Shown here in pieces: positions 1 to 5,174 of a stretch of 5,174 bases of DNA; the stretch's first letter is position 1; each line of letters opens with the position of its first letter. The stretch spans positions 1 to 5,174 of the forward strand of contig JAGLTZ010000043.1 of NCBI GenBank assembly GCA_023135015.1. The letters run 5' to 3'. The translations under genes and the position numbers were made by a program. The DNA comes from Candidatus Latescibacterota bacterium. Its GTDB lineage: Bacteria > Blakebacterota > Blakebacteria > Blakebacterales > Blakebacteraceae. The notes under the pieces are model-generated. The model saw only the letters and a program-made list of their open reading frames with translations, was not told where the DNA came from and did not search any database.

Positions 1-227
1 GCGACTTCGACCGTCTTGCAGGACTCCTTGATGCCCAGCTGACGGGAGGAGGCCTGGGCGAGGGTATGACAAGAGTAGTCGTCTATGATCTGTGCGTAGA
101 TATGCTTGTTGCTTCGGAATACCGAAAGCCTCGGACGCTGGGCCGTGCCCTGGATCTTCTTCCGTATCCGGCGTCGGCGGCGCGCCCTCAACGCAACAGT
201 GTCTCTCTCAACGTAACCGACAGGCAT
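1..227 (-). CDS. rplR: 50S ribosomal protein L18, N-terminal part (partial)
   Basis: The gene enters at 227 and runs off the low-coordinate edge, leaving 75 codons and two bases of a protein that is normally about 120 residues. After an arginine-rich start ([20 protein letters not shown], residues 12-31) comes the characteristic [20 protein letters not shown] at 30-49, then [11 protein letters not shown]18 binds 5S rRNA together with L5 and anchors it to the 50S central protuberance; the basic N-terminus is the RNA-binding part. The ATG is preceded by GGAGG at 236-240 with 8 bases spacing. The next genes expected beyond the edge are rpsE, rpmD and rplO. Confidence 0.96.
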   Translation of the reverse strand, partial: MPVGYVERDTVALRARRRRRIRKKIQGTAQRPRLSVFRSNKHIYAQIIDDYSCHTLAQASSRQLGIKESCKTVEV

Positions 228-235
228 TCTTCTCT

Positions 236-240
236 CCTCC
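236..240 (-). promoter_or_regulatory. Shine-Dalgarno of rplR
   Basis: GGAGG (within GGAGGAGAG) lies in the 19-base gap between rplF and rplR, 8 bases before the ATG at 227. It fixes the L18 start, which encodes MPVGYVERD. Confidence 0.8.
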
Positions 241-246
241 GTGCAC

Positions 247-795
247 TTAGCCTATCCCGGCTGCACCGGTCTTGCCGGCCTTGCGGCGAACATACTCGCC
301 CCTGTAGCGGATCCCCTTGCCCTTGTAAGGCTCCGGAGGTCGCAGCGCCCTGATATTTGCCGCGACCTGCCCGACAAGGTACTTGTTGATGCTACTGACG
401 GTGATGCTACCGTCGGGCTGCACCCCGAAAGTGACCCCCTCGGGCGCCTTCACCAGAATCGGGTGGCTGAAGCCGAGGTTGAGTAAAAGGTTACCCTTTT
501 TGAGTTCAGCGCGGTAACCGACCCCTACGAACTCAAGAATCTTTGTATACCCTTCGGTGACGCCAGTGACCATGTTCGCCACCATAGTGCGACTCAGACC
601 ATGAAGGCTGCGGTCTCGCGGTTCATCCGAAGGTCGCTGAACCTGCAGCTCATCCCCGCTGTGGATAATCTCGATAGGTTCGGGCACAACATCGCTCAAG
701 GTCCCTTTGGGGCCTGATACAGTCACCGTCTGTCCATCGACAGTCACATCCACTCCCTCGGGTATGGCTATCGGTTCTTTCCCCACTCGTGACAT
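247..795 (-). CDS. rplF: 50S ribosomal protein L6
   Basis: A 182-residue protein, the usual length of bacterial L6. It starts [20 protein letters not shown] and has two tandem L6 domains, about residues 10-82 and 90-165. The signature [20 protein letters not shown] is at 154-173, and VGVGYRAE at 90-97 is also typical. L6 sits near the sarcin-ricin loop and the base of the L7/L12 stalk, where translation factors bind, and is added late in 50S assembly. It lies 21 bases after rpsH; AAGGAG is 11 bases upstream of the ATG. rplR starts 19 bases after its TAA stop, the normal spc-operon order. Confidence 0.98.
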   Translation of the reverse strand: MSRVGKEPIAIPEGVDVTVDGQTVTVSGPKGTLSDVVPEPIEIIHSGDELQVQRPSDEPRDRSLHGLSRTMVANMVTGVTEGYTKILEFVGVGYRAELKKGNLLLNLGFSHPILVKAPEGVTFGVQPDGSITVSSINKYLVGQVAANIRALRPPEPYKGKGIRYRGEYVRRKAGKTGAAGIG

Positions 796-816
796 GATTA
801 GTAAGGCTCCTTCCCC

Positions 817-1215
817 CTACCAGACGGTGCAGAGGAGTTCGCCGCCGATTCCCCGCTTGCGTGCCTCGCGATCGCTGAGAATCCCATCGGAGGTCGAAAG
901 GATAGCCATGCCGAGCCCCTGCTTTACCCTGGGAATCTCATCCGACGAGACATACCTGCGCAGGCCGGGCTTGCTTACACGGGTAATCTTCTTGAATACG
1001 GGAGTTTCGTCTTCGGTGTACTTCAGATAAACTCTGAGGATTCCCTGCTTCTCGTCCTCGGTCATCCTGAAGCCGCGTATGTAATGGTGATCCCACAGGA
1101 TACGAGCGATCTCAATCTTTATCTTCGAGGCGGGGATATCCACTTTGGGATGACCCACTTCCGCCGCATTTCTGATGCGGGTCAACATGTCAGCTATCGG
1201 ATCGGTCATGCTCAT
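817..1215 (-). CDS. rpsH: 30S ribosomal protein S8
   Basis: A 132-residue protein of usual S8 length. It opens [17 protein letters not shown], the universal S8 N-terminus, and ends with the signature [20 protein letters not shown] at 101-120 then [13 protein letters not shown]8 binds helix 21 of 16S rRNA in the central domain and is a primary assembly protein; in E. coli it also represses its own operon by binding mRNA. ATG occurs at codons 1 and 3; the GAGGAG at 1228-1233 is 12 bases from the first and 18 from the second, so the first is preferred. Both distances are long compared with the neighbours. It is the only gene in the window preceded by a real spacer (57 bases). Confidence 0.98.
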   Translation of the reverse strand: MSMTDPIADMLTRIRNAAEVGHPKVDIPASKIKIEIARILWDHHYIRGFRMTEDEKQGILRVYLKYTEDETPVFKKITRVSKPGLRRYVSSDEIPRVKQGLGMAILSTSDGILSDREARKRGIGGELLCTVW

Positions 1216-1258
1216 GCGAAGTCTCGGCTCCTCATTCAGAAAGGGCTGTCAATCCCTG

Positions 1259-1272
1259 TTTCCGGACGGAAA
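1259..1272 (-). promoter_or_regulatory. Inverted repeat directly after the rpsN stop
   Basis: On the coding strand TTTCCGTCCGGAAA abuts the rpsN TAG. The arms TTTCCG and CGGAAA are perfect complements; as RNA this would give a 5-bp stem with a GUCC loop. No U-run follows, so it is not a typical Rho-independent terminator, and rpsH follows in the same direction. A second weak pairing, AGGG with CCCT across an 8-base loop (1242-1257), lies just downstream. Together they occupy most of the 57-base gap 1216-1272, the longest non-coding stretch of the window. Possible roles are transcript stability or translational control of rpsH; chance is also possible with so short a stem. Confidence 0.4.
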
Positions 1273-1458
1273 CTACCATGAGGCCTTTCGGACGCCTGGA
1301 ATCTTCCCTTCAAGGGCCAGGTTCCTGAAACAGATGCGGCAGAGGCCGAAGCGCCTCATATAGGCGCGCGGGCGGCCACACTGGCGGCACCGGTTCACTC
1401 CACGGGTTGAGAATTTCGGGGTTCTCTTCGCCTTCTCTACCATTGATTTACGCGCCAC
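1273..1458 (-). CDS. rpsN: 30S ribosomal protein S14 type Z (zinc form, GTG start)
   Basis: A 61-residue protein, the exact length of zinc-type S14 (called rpsZ or rpsN). Both CxxC pairs are intact: Cys24-Cys27 (CRQC) and Cys40-Cys43 (CRIC), the four zinc ligands; the ends [10 protein letters not shown] and IPGVRKASW are typical. S14 joins the 30S head late, beside S3 and S10. The start is GTG at 1458, because MARKSM matches the family; the ATG at codon 6 would delete conserved residues. AGGAGG at 1470-1475, inside the rplE end, is 11 bases upstream, slightly far, with a closer GAGGG. This is not the cysteine-free, roughly 100-residue form of E. coli; no second copy is in view. Confidence 0.97.
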   Translation of the reverse strand: MARKSMVEKAKRTPKFSTRGVNRCRQCGRPRAYMRRFGLCRICFRNLALEGKIPGVRKASW

Positions 1459-1464
1459 TTGCCC

Positions 1465-2019
1465 TCAAGCCTCCTGCCTCTGGAATGGCATCCCGAGCCC
1501 GGCAAGGAGAGCAAAAGCCTCCTCATCGGTCTCGGCTGTGGTAACTATGGCCACATTCATTCCGTCAATCTTGGCCACCTTGTCGTAATCGATTTCCGGA
1601 AACACGATCTGTTCTTTAAGTCCCATATTGTAATTGCCATGTCCGTCGAACGAATTTCTGCTCATACCGCGGAAGTCGCGTACGCGCGGCAGGGCGATTG
1701 TGATCAGACGGTCTAGAAACTCGTACATGTGCTGACGACGGATGGTAACCTTTGCCCCGATCGCCATCCCGGTCCGGAGTTTAAAGTTGCTCACAGATTG
1801 CCTGGCTCGCCGGATGACCGCCTTCTGGCCCGAGATTGTCGTCAGCTCTTCAATAGCGACCTCAAGGAGCTTTACATCCTGGGTTGCCTCTCCAACACCC
1901 CGATTGATCACGATCTTCGACAGCCTCGGCACCTGGTGATTGTTCTTGTAGCCGAACTGTTTCTTGAGGGCAGGCAGGATCTCTTCCTCGTAGCGGGCCT
2001 GGATCCTCGGCTTCTCCAT
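1465..2019 (-). CDS. rplE: 50S ribosomal protein L5
   Basis: A 184-residue protein, a little longer than the common 178-180. The L5 signature [15 protein letters not shown] is at residues 31-45, and the 5S rRNA and P-site loop region [20 protein letters not shown] at 72-91. The rest ([20 protein letters not shown], then [20 protein letters not shown]) is standard. L5 binds 5S rRNA with L18 in the central protuberance and makes a bridge to S13. The ATG shares a base with the rplX stop (TAATG), and the G-rich GGTGAGGGG just upstream, inside rplX, is the ribosome-binding site. In E. coli this gene's start region is the S8 repressor target; I could not see that structure here. The stop is 6 bases from rpsN. 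Confidence 0.98.
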   Translation of the reverse strand: MEKPRIQARYEEEILPALKKQFGYKNNHQVPRLSKIVINRGVGEATQDVKLLEVAIEELTTISGQKAVIRRARQSVSNFKLRTGMAIGAKVTIRRQHMYEFLDRLITIALPRVRDFRGMSRNSFDGHGNYNMGLKEQIVFPEIDYDKVAKIDGMNVAIVTTAETDEEAFALLAGLGMPFQRQEA

Positions 2020-2351
2020 TACCCCTCACCCCCAACCATCTCACCACATTTGCAGCATGCACGTACGTGACGGACCCTGTCGTCGCTGCCGGTTACCTCG
2101 ATCGAGCGGGTCCTTACCCCTTCGTTGCACTTGGGACAGATCACCATCACATTGCTGGCGTTGATAGGCGCCTCCCTTTCGACGATGCCACCCTGGGGAT
2201 TCGTCTGTGTTGGCCGCGTATGCCTTTTGATGAAACTGATCCCCTCCACGACGACACGGTTCGTCTGCAGATAGGTCTTCAGGACCTTCCCGGTCTTACC
2301 CCGGTCGTTGCCTGAAATCACGATTACCTGGTCGTTCTTACGGATATGCAT
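2019..2351 (-). CDS. rplX: 50S ribosomal protein L24, four-cysteine type
   Basis: A 110-residue L24, within the usual 100-110. The KOW motif is at residues 1-33 ([20 protein letters not shown]), followed by [12 protein letters not shown] and the conserved [20 protein letters not shown]. The C-terminal half has CPKC at 72-75 and C-C-K-C at 99-102, so Cys72, Cys75, Cys99 and Cys102 match the zinc-ribbon ligands of C+ L24 proteins; Cys100 is an extra, non-standard cysteine in the second pair. L24 starts 50S assembly by binding the 5' domain of 23S rRNA. It starts 2 bases after the rplN TAA, with GAGGT in the last rplN codons as ribosome-binding site, and its TAA shares one base with the rplE ATG. 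Confidence 0.97.
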   Translation of the reverse strand: MHIRKNDQVIVISGNDRGKTGKVLKTYLQTNRVVVEGISFIKRHTRPTQTNPQGGIVEREAPINASNVMVICPKCNEGVRTRSIEVTGSDDRVRHVRACCKCGEMVGGEG

Positions 2352-2353
2352 GG

Positions 2354-2722
2354 TTACAGAACCTCTGGTGCTAGGGAGACGATTCTCATGAATTGCTTCT
2401 CCCGCAGTTCCCGTGCCACCGGCCCGAAGATACGGGTGCCGATCGGCTCTCCCGCCTCGGTGATCAGAACACCCGCGTTTTCATCGAACCTTATGTATGA
2501 GCCGTCCCTTCGGCGCTGCTCCTTGCGGGTGCGTACAACCACCGCCCTCTTCACATCACCCTTCTTGACGGCCCCACCGGGGATGGCGTCCTTGACGGTC
2601 GCCACGATGATGTCGCCGATGCCGCCGTAGCGCCTCCTCGTGCCTCCCAGTACCTTGATGCACTGGATAACCTTGGCGCCGGTGTTGTCCGCCACTCTGA
2701 GTTTAGTTTCGACCTGGACCAT
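2354..2722 (-). CDS. rplN: 50S ribosomal protein L14
   Basis: A 122-residue protein, exactly the usual L14 length. It begins [20 protein letters not shown], a standard L14 start, and has the family signature at about residues 60-87 ([20 protein letters not shown] then DENAGVLI), ending with the conserved [21 protein letters not shown]14 lies on the subunit interface of the 50S, makes a bridge to the 30S, and is the docking site of the silencing factor RsfS in other bacteria. In E. coli this is the first gene of the spc operon with its own promoter; here only 17 bases separate it from rpsQ. GAGGG about 7 bases upstream of ATG is the likely ribosome-binding site. Confidence 0.98.
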   Translation of the reverse strand: MVQVETKLRVADNTGAKVIQCIKVLGGTRRRYGGIGDIIVATVKDAIPGGAVKKGDVKRAVVVRTRKEQRRRDGSYIRFDENAGVLITEAGEPIGTRIFGPVARELREKQFMRIVSLAPEVL

Positions 2723-2731
2723 GATCCGCCC

Positions 2732-2748
2732 TCAGCCTGTCAGCCTGT
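2732..2748. repeat. 8-bp tandem duplication at the rpsQ stop
   Basis: TCAGCCTG occurs twice head to tail (2732-2739 and 2740-2747, with one further matching base). On the coding strand this reads ACAGGCTGACAGGCTGA, so the rpsQ stop codon lies in the first-read copy and the second copy makes up half of the spacer before rplN. It looks like a simple slippage duplication. It adds 8 bases to the spacer without touching the GAGGGCGG region that precedes rplN. Confidence 0.7.
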
Positions 2749-3000
2749 GGCTTTCTTTACGATCTCGACCACCCGCCAGCATTTCGTTTTGCTCAACGGG
2801 CGGGTCTCAGTCACTTTGACGATGTCGCCTTCAGCACACTGGTTCTCTTCGTCGTGAGCGTAGAGCTTCGAACGCCTCTTGATAACCTTGCCGTACAGTC
2901 GGTGCCGGACCAGCCTGTCCACCGTCACGACAACCGTCTTGTCCATCCTGGCGCTGGTGACGCGTCCGGTCCGGACCTTGCGCAAACCGCGCTCACTCAT
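2740..3000 (-). CDS. rpsQ: 30S ribosomal protein S17
   Basis: An 86-residue protein, the usual bacterial S17 length. The OB-fold core starts at about residue 9 ([20 protein letters not shown]), and the signature near the end is [20 protein letters not shown] at 58-77. S17 is a primary 16S rRNA-binding protein in the body of the 30S subunit and acts early in assembly. The ATG overlaps the rpmC TGA by four bases, and GGAGGT at 3009-3014 lies 8 bases upstream inside rpmC. It is the last gene of the S10-type block; rplN follows after 17 bases. Two cysteines (55 and 74) are not arranged as a zinc site. Confidence 0.98.
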   Translation of the reverse strand: MSERGLRKVRTGRVTSARMDKTVVVTVDRLVRHRLYGKVIKRRSKLYAHDEENQCAEGDIVKVTETRPLSKTKCWRVVEIVKKATG

Positions 3001-3242
3001 GCCTCTTCACCTCCGGCCTTTTCGGTCGGGCCCTCTGTCTGCCCGGCACCAGCTTTCCTGACCTCTTCGGCAATAATCGTCTTCAATCTGGCAATATCAC
3101 GGCGGACCGCACGTATCTCCAACGGATTGGAGACCTGCTGCATCACGTTCCCGAACCGCAGACCCCTCAGCTCCTCCTTGAGGTCCTCCAGTCTGGTGAT
3201 CCTCTCGCCGGGCATCATCTCACGGATCTCAGAAGTTTTCAT
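2997..3242 (-). CDS. rpmC: 50S ribosomal protein L29 with C-terminal extension
   Basis: An 81-residue protein when started at the ATG at 3242-3240; a GTG one codon upstream (3245) would add one residue. Residues 1-60 are a standard L29: [10 protein letters not shown], a coiled-coil-forming helical hairpin, then [14 protein letters not shown], the best-conserved motif. Most L29 proteins end there (60-70 residues); this one adds about 20 residues rich in Gly, Glu, Ala and Lys (from about [19 protein letters not shown]), probably disordered. L29 lies at the exit of the peptide tunnel beside L23 and helps form the docking area for nascent-chain factors. The gene overlaps rplP by one base (TGATG) and rpsQ by four (ATGA), so translation is likely coupled to both. 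Confidence 0.95.
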   Translation of the reverse strand: MKTSEIREMMPGERITRLEDLKEELRGLRFGNVMQQVSNPLEIRAVRRDIARLKTIIAEEVRKAGAGQTEGPTEKAGGEEA

Positions 3243-3655
3243 CACAGCACCTCCCGGACCACAAACGCCGTTTTGATCGGCAGCTTGTGTGCGGCGAGGC
3301 GGAATGCCTCCCTTGCTACTTCTTCATTTACACCTTCGATTTCGAACATTATGCGGCCCGGCTTGACAACAGCCACCCAGTGCTCCGGGTTCCCCTTGCC
3401 CTTACCCATACGGGTCTCGGCGGGCTTCTCGGTCAGCGGCTTATCTGGAAAAATGCGTATCCAGATCTTGCCGCCCCTCTTGACATACCGGGTCATCGCG
3501 ACACGGGCCGATTCTATCTGACGATTAGTGATCCACCCCGATTCGAGAGCCCTCAGCCCATAGGCGCCAAAAGCCACGAAGACCCCACGCTTGGCCTTGC
3601 CGGTATGCTTGCCCCGCTGCTGCTTGCGGTACTTGATCCTCTTCGGCATCAACAT
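3242..3655 (-). CDS. rplP: 50S ribosomal protein L16
   Basis: A 137-residue protein, exactly the usual L16 length. It starts [20 protein letters not shown], the classic N-terminus, and holds the family signature [20 protein letters not shown] at about residues 82-101. L16 binds 23S rRNA near the A site and helps position aminoacyl-tRNA. Arg82 matches the arginine that is hydroxylated in the Escherichia coli protein (Arg81 there); whether it is modified here cannot be told. An AGGGG at 3665-3669, overlapping the rpsC stop, is 9 bases from the first ATG; the second ATG two codons on would be 15 bases away, so the first is preferred. The stop TGA shares one base with the ATG of rpmC. Confidence 0.98.
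   Translation of the reverse strand: MLMPKRIKYRKQQRGKHTGKAKRGVFVAFGAYGLRALESGWITNRQIESARVAMTRYVKRGGKIWIRIFPDKPLTEKPAETRMGKGKGNPEHWVAVVKPGRIMFEIEGVNEEVAREAFRLAAHKLPIKTAFVVREVL
3249..3254 (-). promoter_or_regulatory. Shine-Dalgarno that decides the rpmC start
   Basis: GGAGGT inside the last codons of rplP (Arg-Glu-Val). It is 6 bases from the ATG at 3242 but only 3 bases from the in-frame GTG at 3245. The spacing favours the ATG, giving MKTSEIRE, which also matches the normal L29 N-terminus. Confidence 0.75.
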
Positions 3656-3667
3656 GACGTCGATCCC

Positions 3668-4363
3668 CTACTTTCTGCCGCGTTTGCCGGAGCTTTTCTT
3701 CGGGCCCTCGGCCGCTTCTTCAGAAACCCCTTCCGGCCCCAACACCTCGCCGTGGAACATCCAGACTTTCACGCCGATCGTACCGTAGGTGGTAAAGGCG
3801 GTCTCGCGGGCGAAATCGACATCTGCTCGGAGCGTGTGCAGCGGCACCCTTCCCTCATGATAGGTCTCGCTGCGCCCCATCTCGGAACCACCCAGCCTTC
3901 CCCCGCAGGTGATCTTTACGCCCTCGGCCCCCATACGCATTGCGCTGGCAATGGCTTTCTTCATCGCCCTGCGCCAGGAGACACGACTCTCGAGCTGGCG
4001 GGCGATGCTCTCGGCCACCAGCTGGGCGTCGATCTCAGGGCGCTTCACTTCCTGAATATTTATGTAGATATCTTTACCGGTGAGCTGCTGCAGCTCCTCC
4101 TTCAGCTTGTCAACCTCCGACCCTTTCCTTCCGATCACCACTCCCGGCCTGGCCGTGTATATCGAAACAGTTACGCGCTTCGGTGCCCTCTCTATTACGA
4201 TCCGGGAAAGAGCTGCGCGCGCGAGCCGCTGCCATAGATAGCGGCGTAGAGTGAGATCTTCATCGAGCAGGTCGGCGAAATCCCCGCTTTTCGCGAACCA
4301 CCTTGAATCCCAGTCTTTGACTATTCCCAGACGAAGTCCGGTCGGGTGCGTTTTCTGGCCCAA
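3668..4363 (-). CDS. rpsC: 30S ribosomal protein S3 (TTG start)
   Basis: A 231-residue S3, close to the usual 210-235. The reading frame stays open upstream to 4480, but that part overlaps rplV and lacks S3 similarity; the canonical N-terminus [20 protein letters not shown] follows a TTG at 4363-4361, which I take as the start. Five bases separate it from the rplV stop. The type-2 KH RNA-binding domain is in the N-terminal half, with its GxxG loop as GRKG at residues 78-81 ([10 protein letters not shown]). The C-terminal domain has the conserved [12 protein letters not shown] stretch at about 155-166 and a basic tail ending [11 protein letters not shown]3 lies at the mRNA entry channel of the 30S head with S10 and S14, and contributes to mRNA helicase activity. 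Confidence 0.96.
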   Translation of the reverse strand: MGQKTHPTGLRLGIVKDWDSRWFAKSGDFADLLDEDLTLRRYLWQRLARAALSRIVIERAPKRVTVSIYTARPGVVIGRKGSEVDKLKEELQQLTGKDIYINIQEVKRPEIDAQLVAESIARQLESRVSWRRAMKKAIASAMRMGAEGVKITCGGRLGGSEMGRSETYHEGRVPLHTLRADVDFARETAFTTYGTIGVKVWMFHGEVLGPEGVSEEAAEGPKKSSGKRGRK

Positions 4364-4368
4364 GAAAT

Positions 4369-4743
4369 CTACTCCTCTTCGGTCGCGGAGGTCTGGTCGA
4401 TTCCGTCCGAAACCCTGACAGTGATGTGACTGGAACGCTTCAGAATCGGGTTGGCGCGCCCCATCGATCTCGGTCTCCACCTCTTCATGGTCGCCGCATC
4501 ATCCACATACGCCTGGGTAACCACGAACTGCTCGGGCGGGATCGAAGAGTCTCCTTCTTCCTTCTGAAGAAGATTCGAAATCGCGCTGCGAAGCGTTTTC
4601 TCTATCGGAACTGCTACAGCCTTCTTACTGAAGTGGAGTATGTTCAGCGCTTCCTCCACTCTCACTCCACGGATCTGATCGATCACCAGGCGGGCTTTCT
4701 GCGGACTCACCCGCACATAGCGTGCAACTGCTCTGGCTTCCAT
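4369..4743 (-). CDS. rplV: 50S ribosomal protein L22
   Basis: A 124-residue protein, slightly longer than the usual 110-115. The N-terminus [20 protein letters not shown] is characteristic of L22, and residues 88-111 ([20 protein letters not shown] onwards) form the conserved beta-hairpin that lines the nascent-peptide exit tunnel in known ribosomes. The extra length comes from a loop at about residues 62-71 ([10 protein letters not shown]) and an acidic tail ending TEEE. L22 contacts all domains of 23S rRNA and is where macrolide-resistance changes occur in other bacteria; no such change can be judged here. It starts 19 bases after rpsS. The GA-rich stretch upstream (GGGAGGGGG) is about 10-14 bases from the ATG, so the ribosome-binding site is not ideally spaced. 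Its last codons carry the Shine-Dalgarno of rpsC. Confidence 0.97.
   Translation of the reverse strand: MEARAVARYVRVSPQKARLVIDQIRGVRVEEALNILHFSKKAVAVPIEKTLRSAISNLLQKEEGDSSIPPEQFVVTQAYVDDAATMKRWRPRSMGRANPILKRSSHITVRVSDGIDQTSATEEE
4372..4377 (-). promoter_or_regulatory. Shine-Dalgarno that fixes the rpsC TTG start
   Basis: GAGGAG, read on the minus strand, lies in the last codons of rplV (the Glu-Glu before its TAG). It is 8 bases upstream of the TTG at 4363. This spacing, and the S3 N-terminus that follows, support TTG as the real initiation codon and suggest translation of rpsC is coupled to rplV. Confidence 0.8.
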
Positions 4744-4762
4744 ATCCGGGCTGACCCCCTCC

Positions 4763-5053
4763 CTACTTCTTCAACCTGACGACCCGCTCGGTCTTCCTGC
4801 CCCCGTGCTCCCTGAAGGTGCGGCTGGGCGCGAATTCACCGAGACGGTGTCCTACCATATTCTCGGAGATGTAGACAGGCACGAACTTGTTGCCGTTGTG
4901 CACTGCCAACGTGTGCCCGACGAACTCCGGAGGTATGGTGGAGCGTCGAGCCCACGTCTTGATCACTTTCTTCTCCCCTGATCGGTTCATCTCCTGAACC
5001 TTCTTCAGAAGGTGGGGTTCAATCCAGGGCCCCTTTTTGAGCGATCGTGCCAT
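4763..5053 (-). CDS. rpsS: 30S ribosomal protein S19
   Basis: A 96-residue protein, near the usual bacterial length of about 90. It opens with [10 protein letters not shown], typical of S19, and carries the family signature at about residues 53-77 ([20 protein letters not shown], then EFAPS), followed by the conserved FREHGG stretch and a basic C-terminus. S19 sits in the 30S head with S13, binds 16S rRNA, and its tail approaches the A- and P-site tRNAs. The ATG start is preceded by AAGGAG (5064-5069), which overlaps the rplB TAA stop and lies 10 bases upstream. It lies between rplB and rplV, as in the S10 operon. Nothing is odd about the protein. Confidence 0.98.
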   Translation of the reverse strand: MARSLKKGPWIEPHLLKKVQEMNRSGEKKVIKTWARRSTIPPEFVGHTLAVHNGNKFVPVYISENMVGHRLGEFAPSRTFREHGGRKTERVVRLKK

Positions 5054-5067
5054 CCCCGGTCTACTCC

Positions 5068-5174
5068 TTACTTTTTCACATTCCTTCGACGAATTATGTA
5101 GCGGTCTGACGCCTTCCCCTTCTTCCGCGTCTTGTGGCCCTTTGTTGGCATTCCCCAGGGACTGACGGGGTGAC
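5068..5174 (-). CDS. rplB: 50S ribosomal protein L2, C-terminal end (partial)
   Basis: Only the last 34 codons and the TAA stop are in the window; the gene runs off the high-coordinate edge, where the first two bases belong to a cut codon. The visible tail reads [20 protein letters not shown] and ends in IIRRRNVKK. The HPV(S/T)PWG motif followed by a Lys/Arg-rich tail is the hallmark of the L2 C-terminus, which lies close to the peptidyl transferase centre of 23S rRNA and is needed for subunit association. It is the first gene of the window in the direction of transcription and is followed 14 bases later by rpsS, the usual S10-operon order. Identification rests on a short tail, but motif and context agree. 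Confidence 0.95.
   Translation of the reverse strand, partial: HPVSPWGMPTKGHKTRKKGKASDRYIIRRRNVKK

Noticed and set aside
1224..1252. TTGACA on the minus strand in the rpsN-rpsH gap, a possible -35 box.
   Set aside because: Seventeen bases downstream the sequence is AGCCGA, not resembling TATAAT, so a promoter is not supported.
1259..1272. The inverted repeat as a Rho-independent terminator after rpsN.
   Set aside because: The stem is only 5-6 bp, there is no following T-run on the coding strand, and termination here would cut off rpsH, rplF and rplR.
1862..2062. A 66-codon minus-strand open frame across the rplX-rplE junction.
   Set aside because: It is out of frame with both recognised genes and its composition is that of a shifted reading of L5; L5 itself is complete and standard.
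2854..3276. A 140-codon plus-strand open frame across rpsQ and rpmC.
   Set aside because: It is antisense to two overlapping ribosomal genes, has no family resemblance, and I saw no convincing ribosome-binding site.
3287..4237. A 316-codon open frame on the plus strand, antisense to rpsC and rplP.
   Set aside because: It lies wholly opposite two certain ribosomal genes, its product shows no recognisable domain, and long antisense open frames are expected opposite moderately GC-rich, codon-biased genes.
1..5174. The window as a host for a novel system (defence, mobile element, secondary metabolism).
   Set aside because: Every stretch over 60 bases is explained by a canonical ribosomal-protein gene in canonical order; no foreign gene, repeat array or insertion is visible.

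Overview
This window is a stretch of a bacterial ribosomal-protein gene cluster, read entirely from the minus strand. In transcription order (high to low coordinate) it runs rplB (3' end only), rpsS, rplV, rpsC, rplP, rpmC, rpsQ, rplN, rplX, rplE, rpsN, rpsH, rplF, rplR (5' part only). This is the conserved order of the S10 and spc operons. The fourteen proteins are easily recognised from family motifs and usual lengths. No mobile element, CRISPR array, tRNA or rRNA gene, or unknown gene is visible, and there is no non-coding stretch longer than 57 bases.

Layout: 5174-3668 holds the end of L2, then S19, L22 and S3; 3655-2740 holds L16, L29 and S17 (end of the S10-type block); 2722-1465 holds L14, L24 and L5 (start of the spc-type block); 1458-817 holds S14 and S8; 795-1 holds L6 and the start of L18. 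Genes are packed with gaps of 2-21 bases or overlaps of 1-4 bases (rplP/rpmC, rpmC/rpsQ, rplX/rplE). The one exception is a 57-base gap between rpsN and rpsH that holds a small inverted repeat. The S10/spc junction (rpsQ-rplN) is only 17 bases, with no room for a separate promoter, so the two blocks are probably one transcription unit here.

Two start sites need correcting from a naive longest-ATG reading: S3 starts at a TTG just after the rplV stop, giving 231 residues, and S14 starts at GTG. L29 most likely starts at the ATG at 3242, not the GTG one codon upstream.

The organism is a bacterium with moderately GC-rich coding sequence, strong GGAGG-type Shine-Dalgarno sites, a zinc-type (CxxC/CxxC, 61-residue) S14 and a four-cysteine (C+) L24. 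The protein sequences do not look like Enterobacteria. A member of the FCB-type or related environmental phyla is possible, but that is a weak impression. The products together build both ribosomal subunits: S19, S3, S17, S14 and S8 in the 30S; L2, L22, L16, L29, L14, L24, L5, L6 and L18 in the 50S. I see no novel biological system; the observations worth a second look are small-scale ones.
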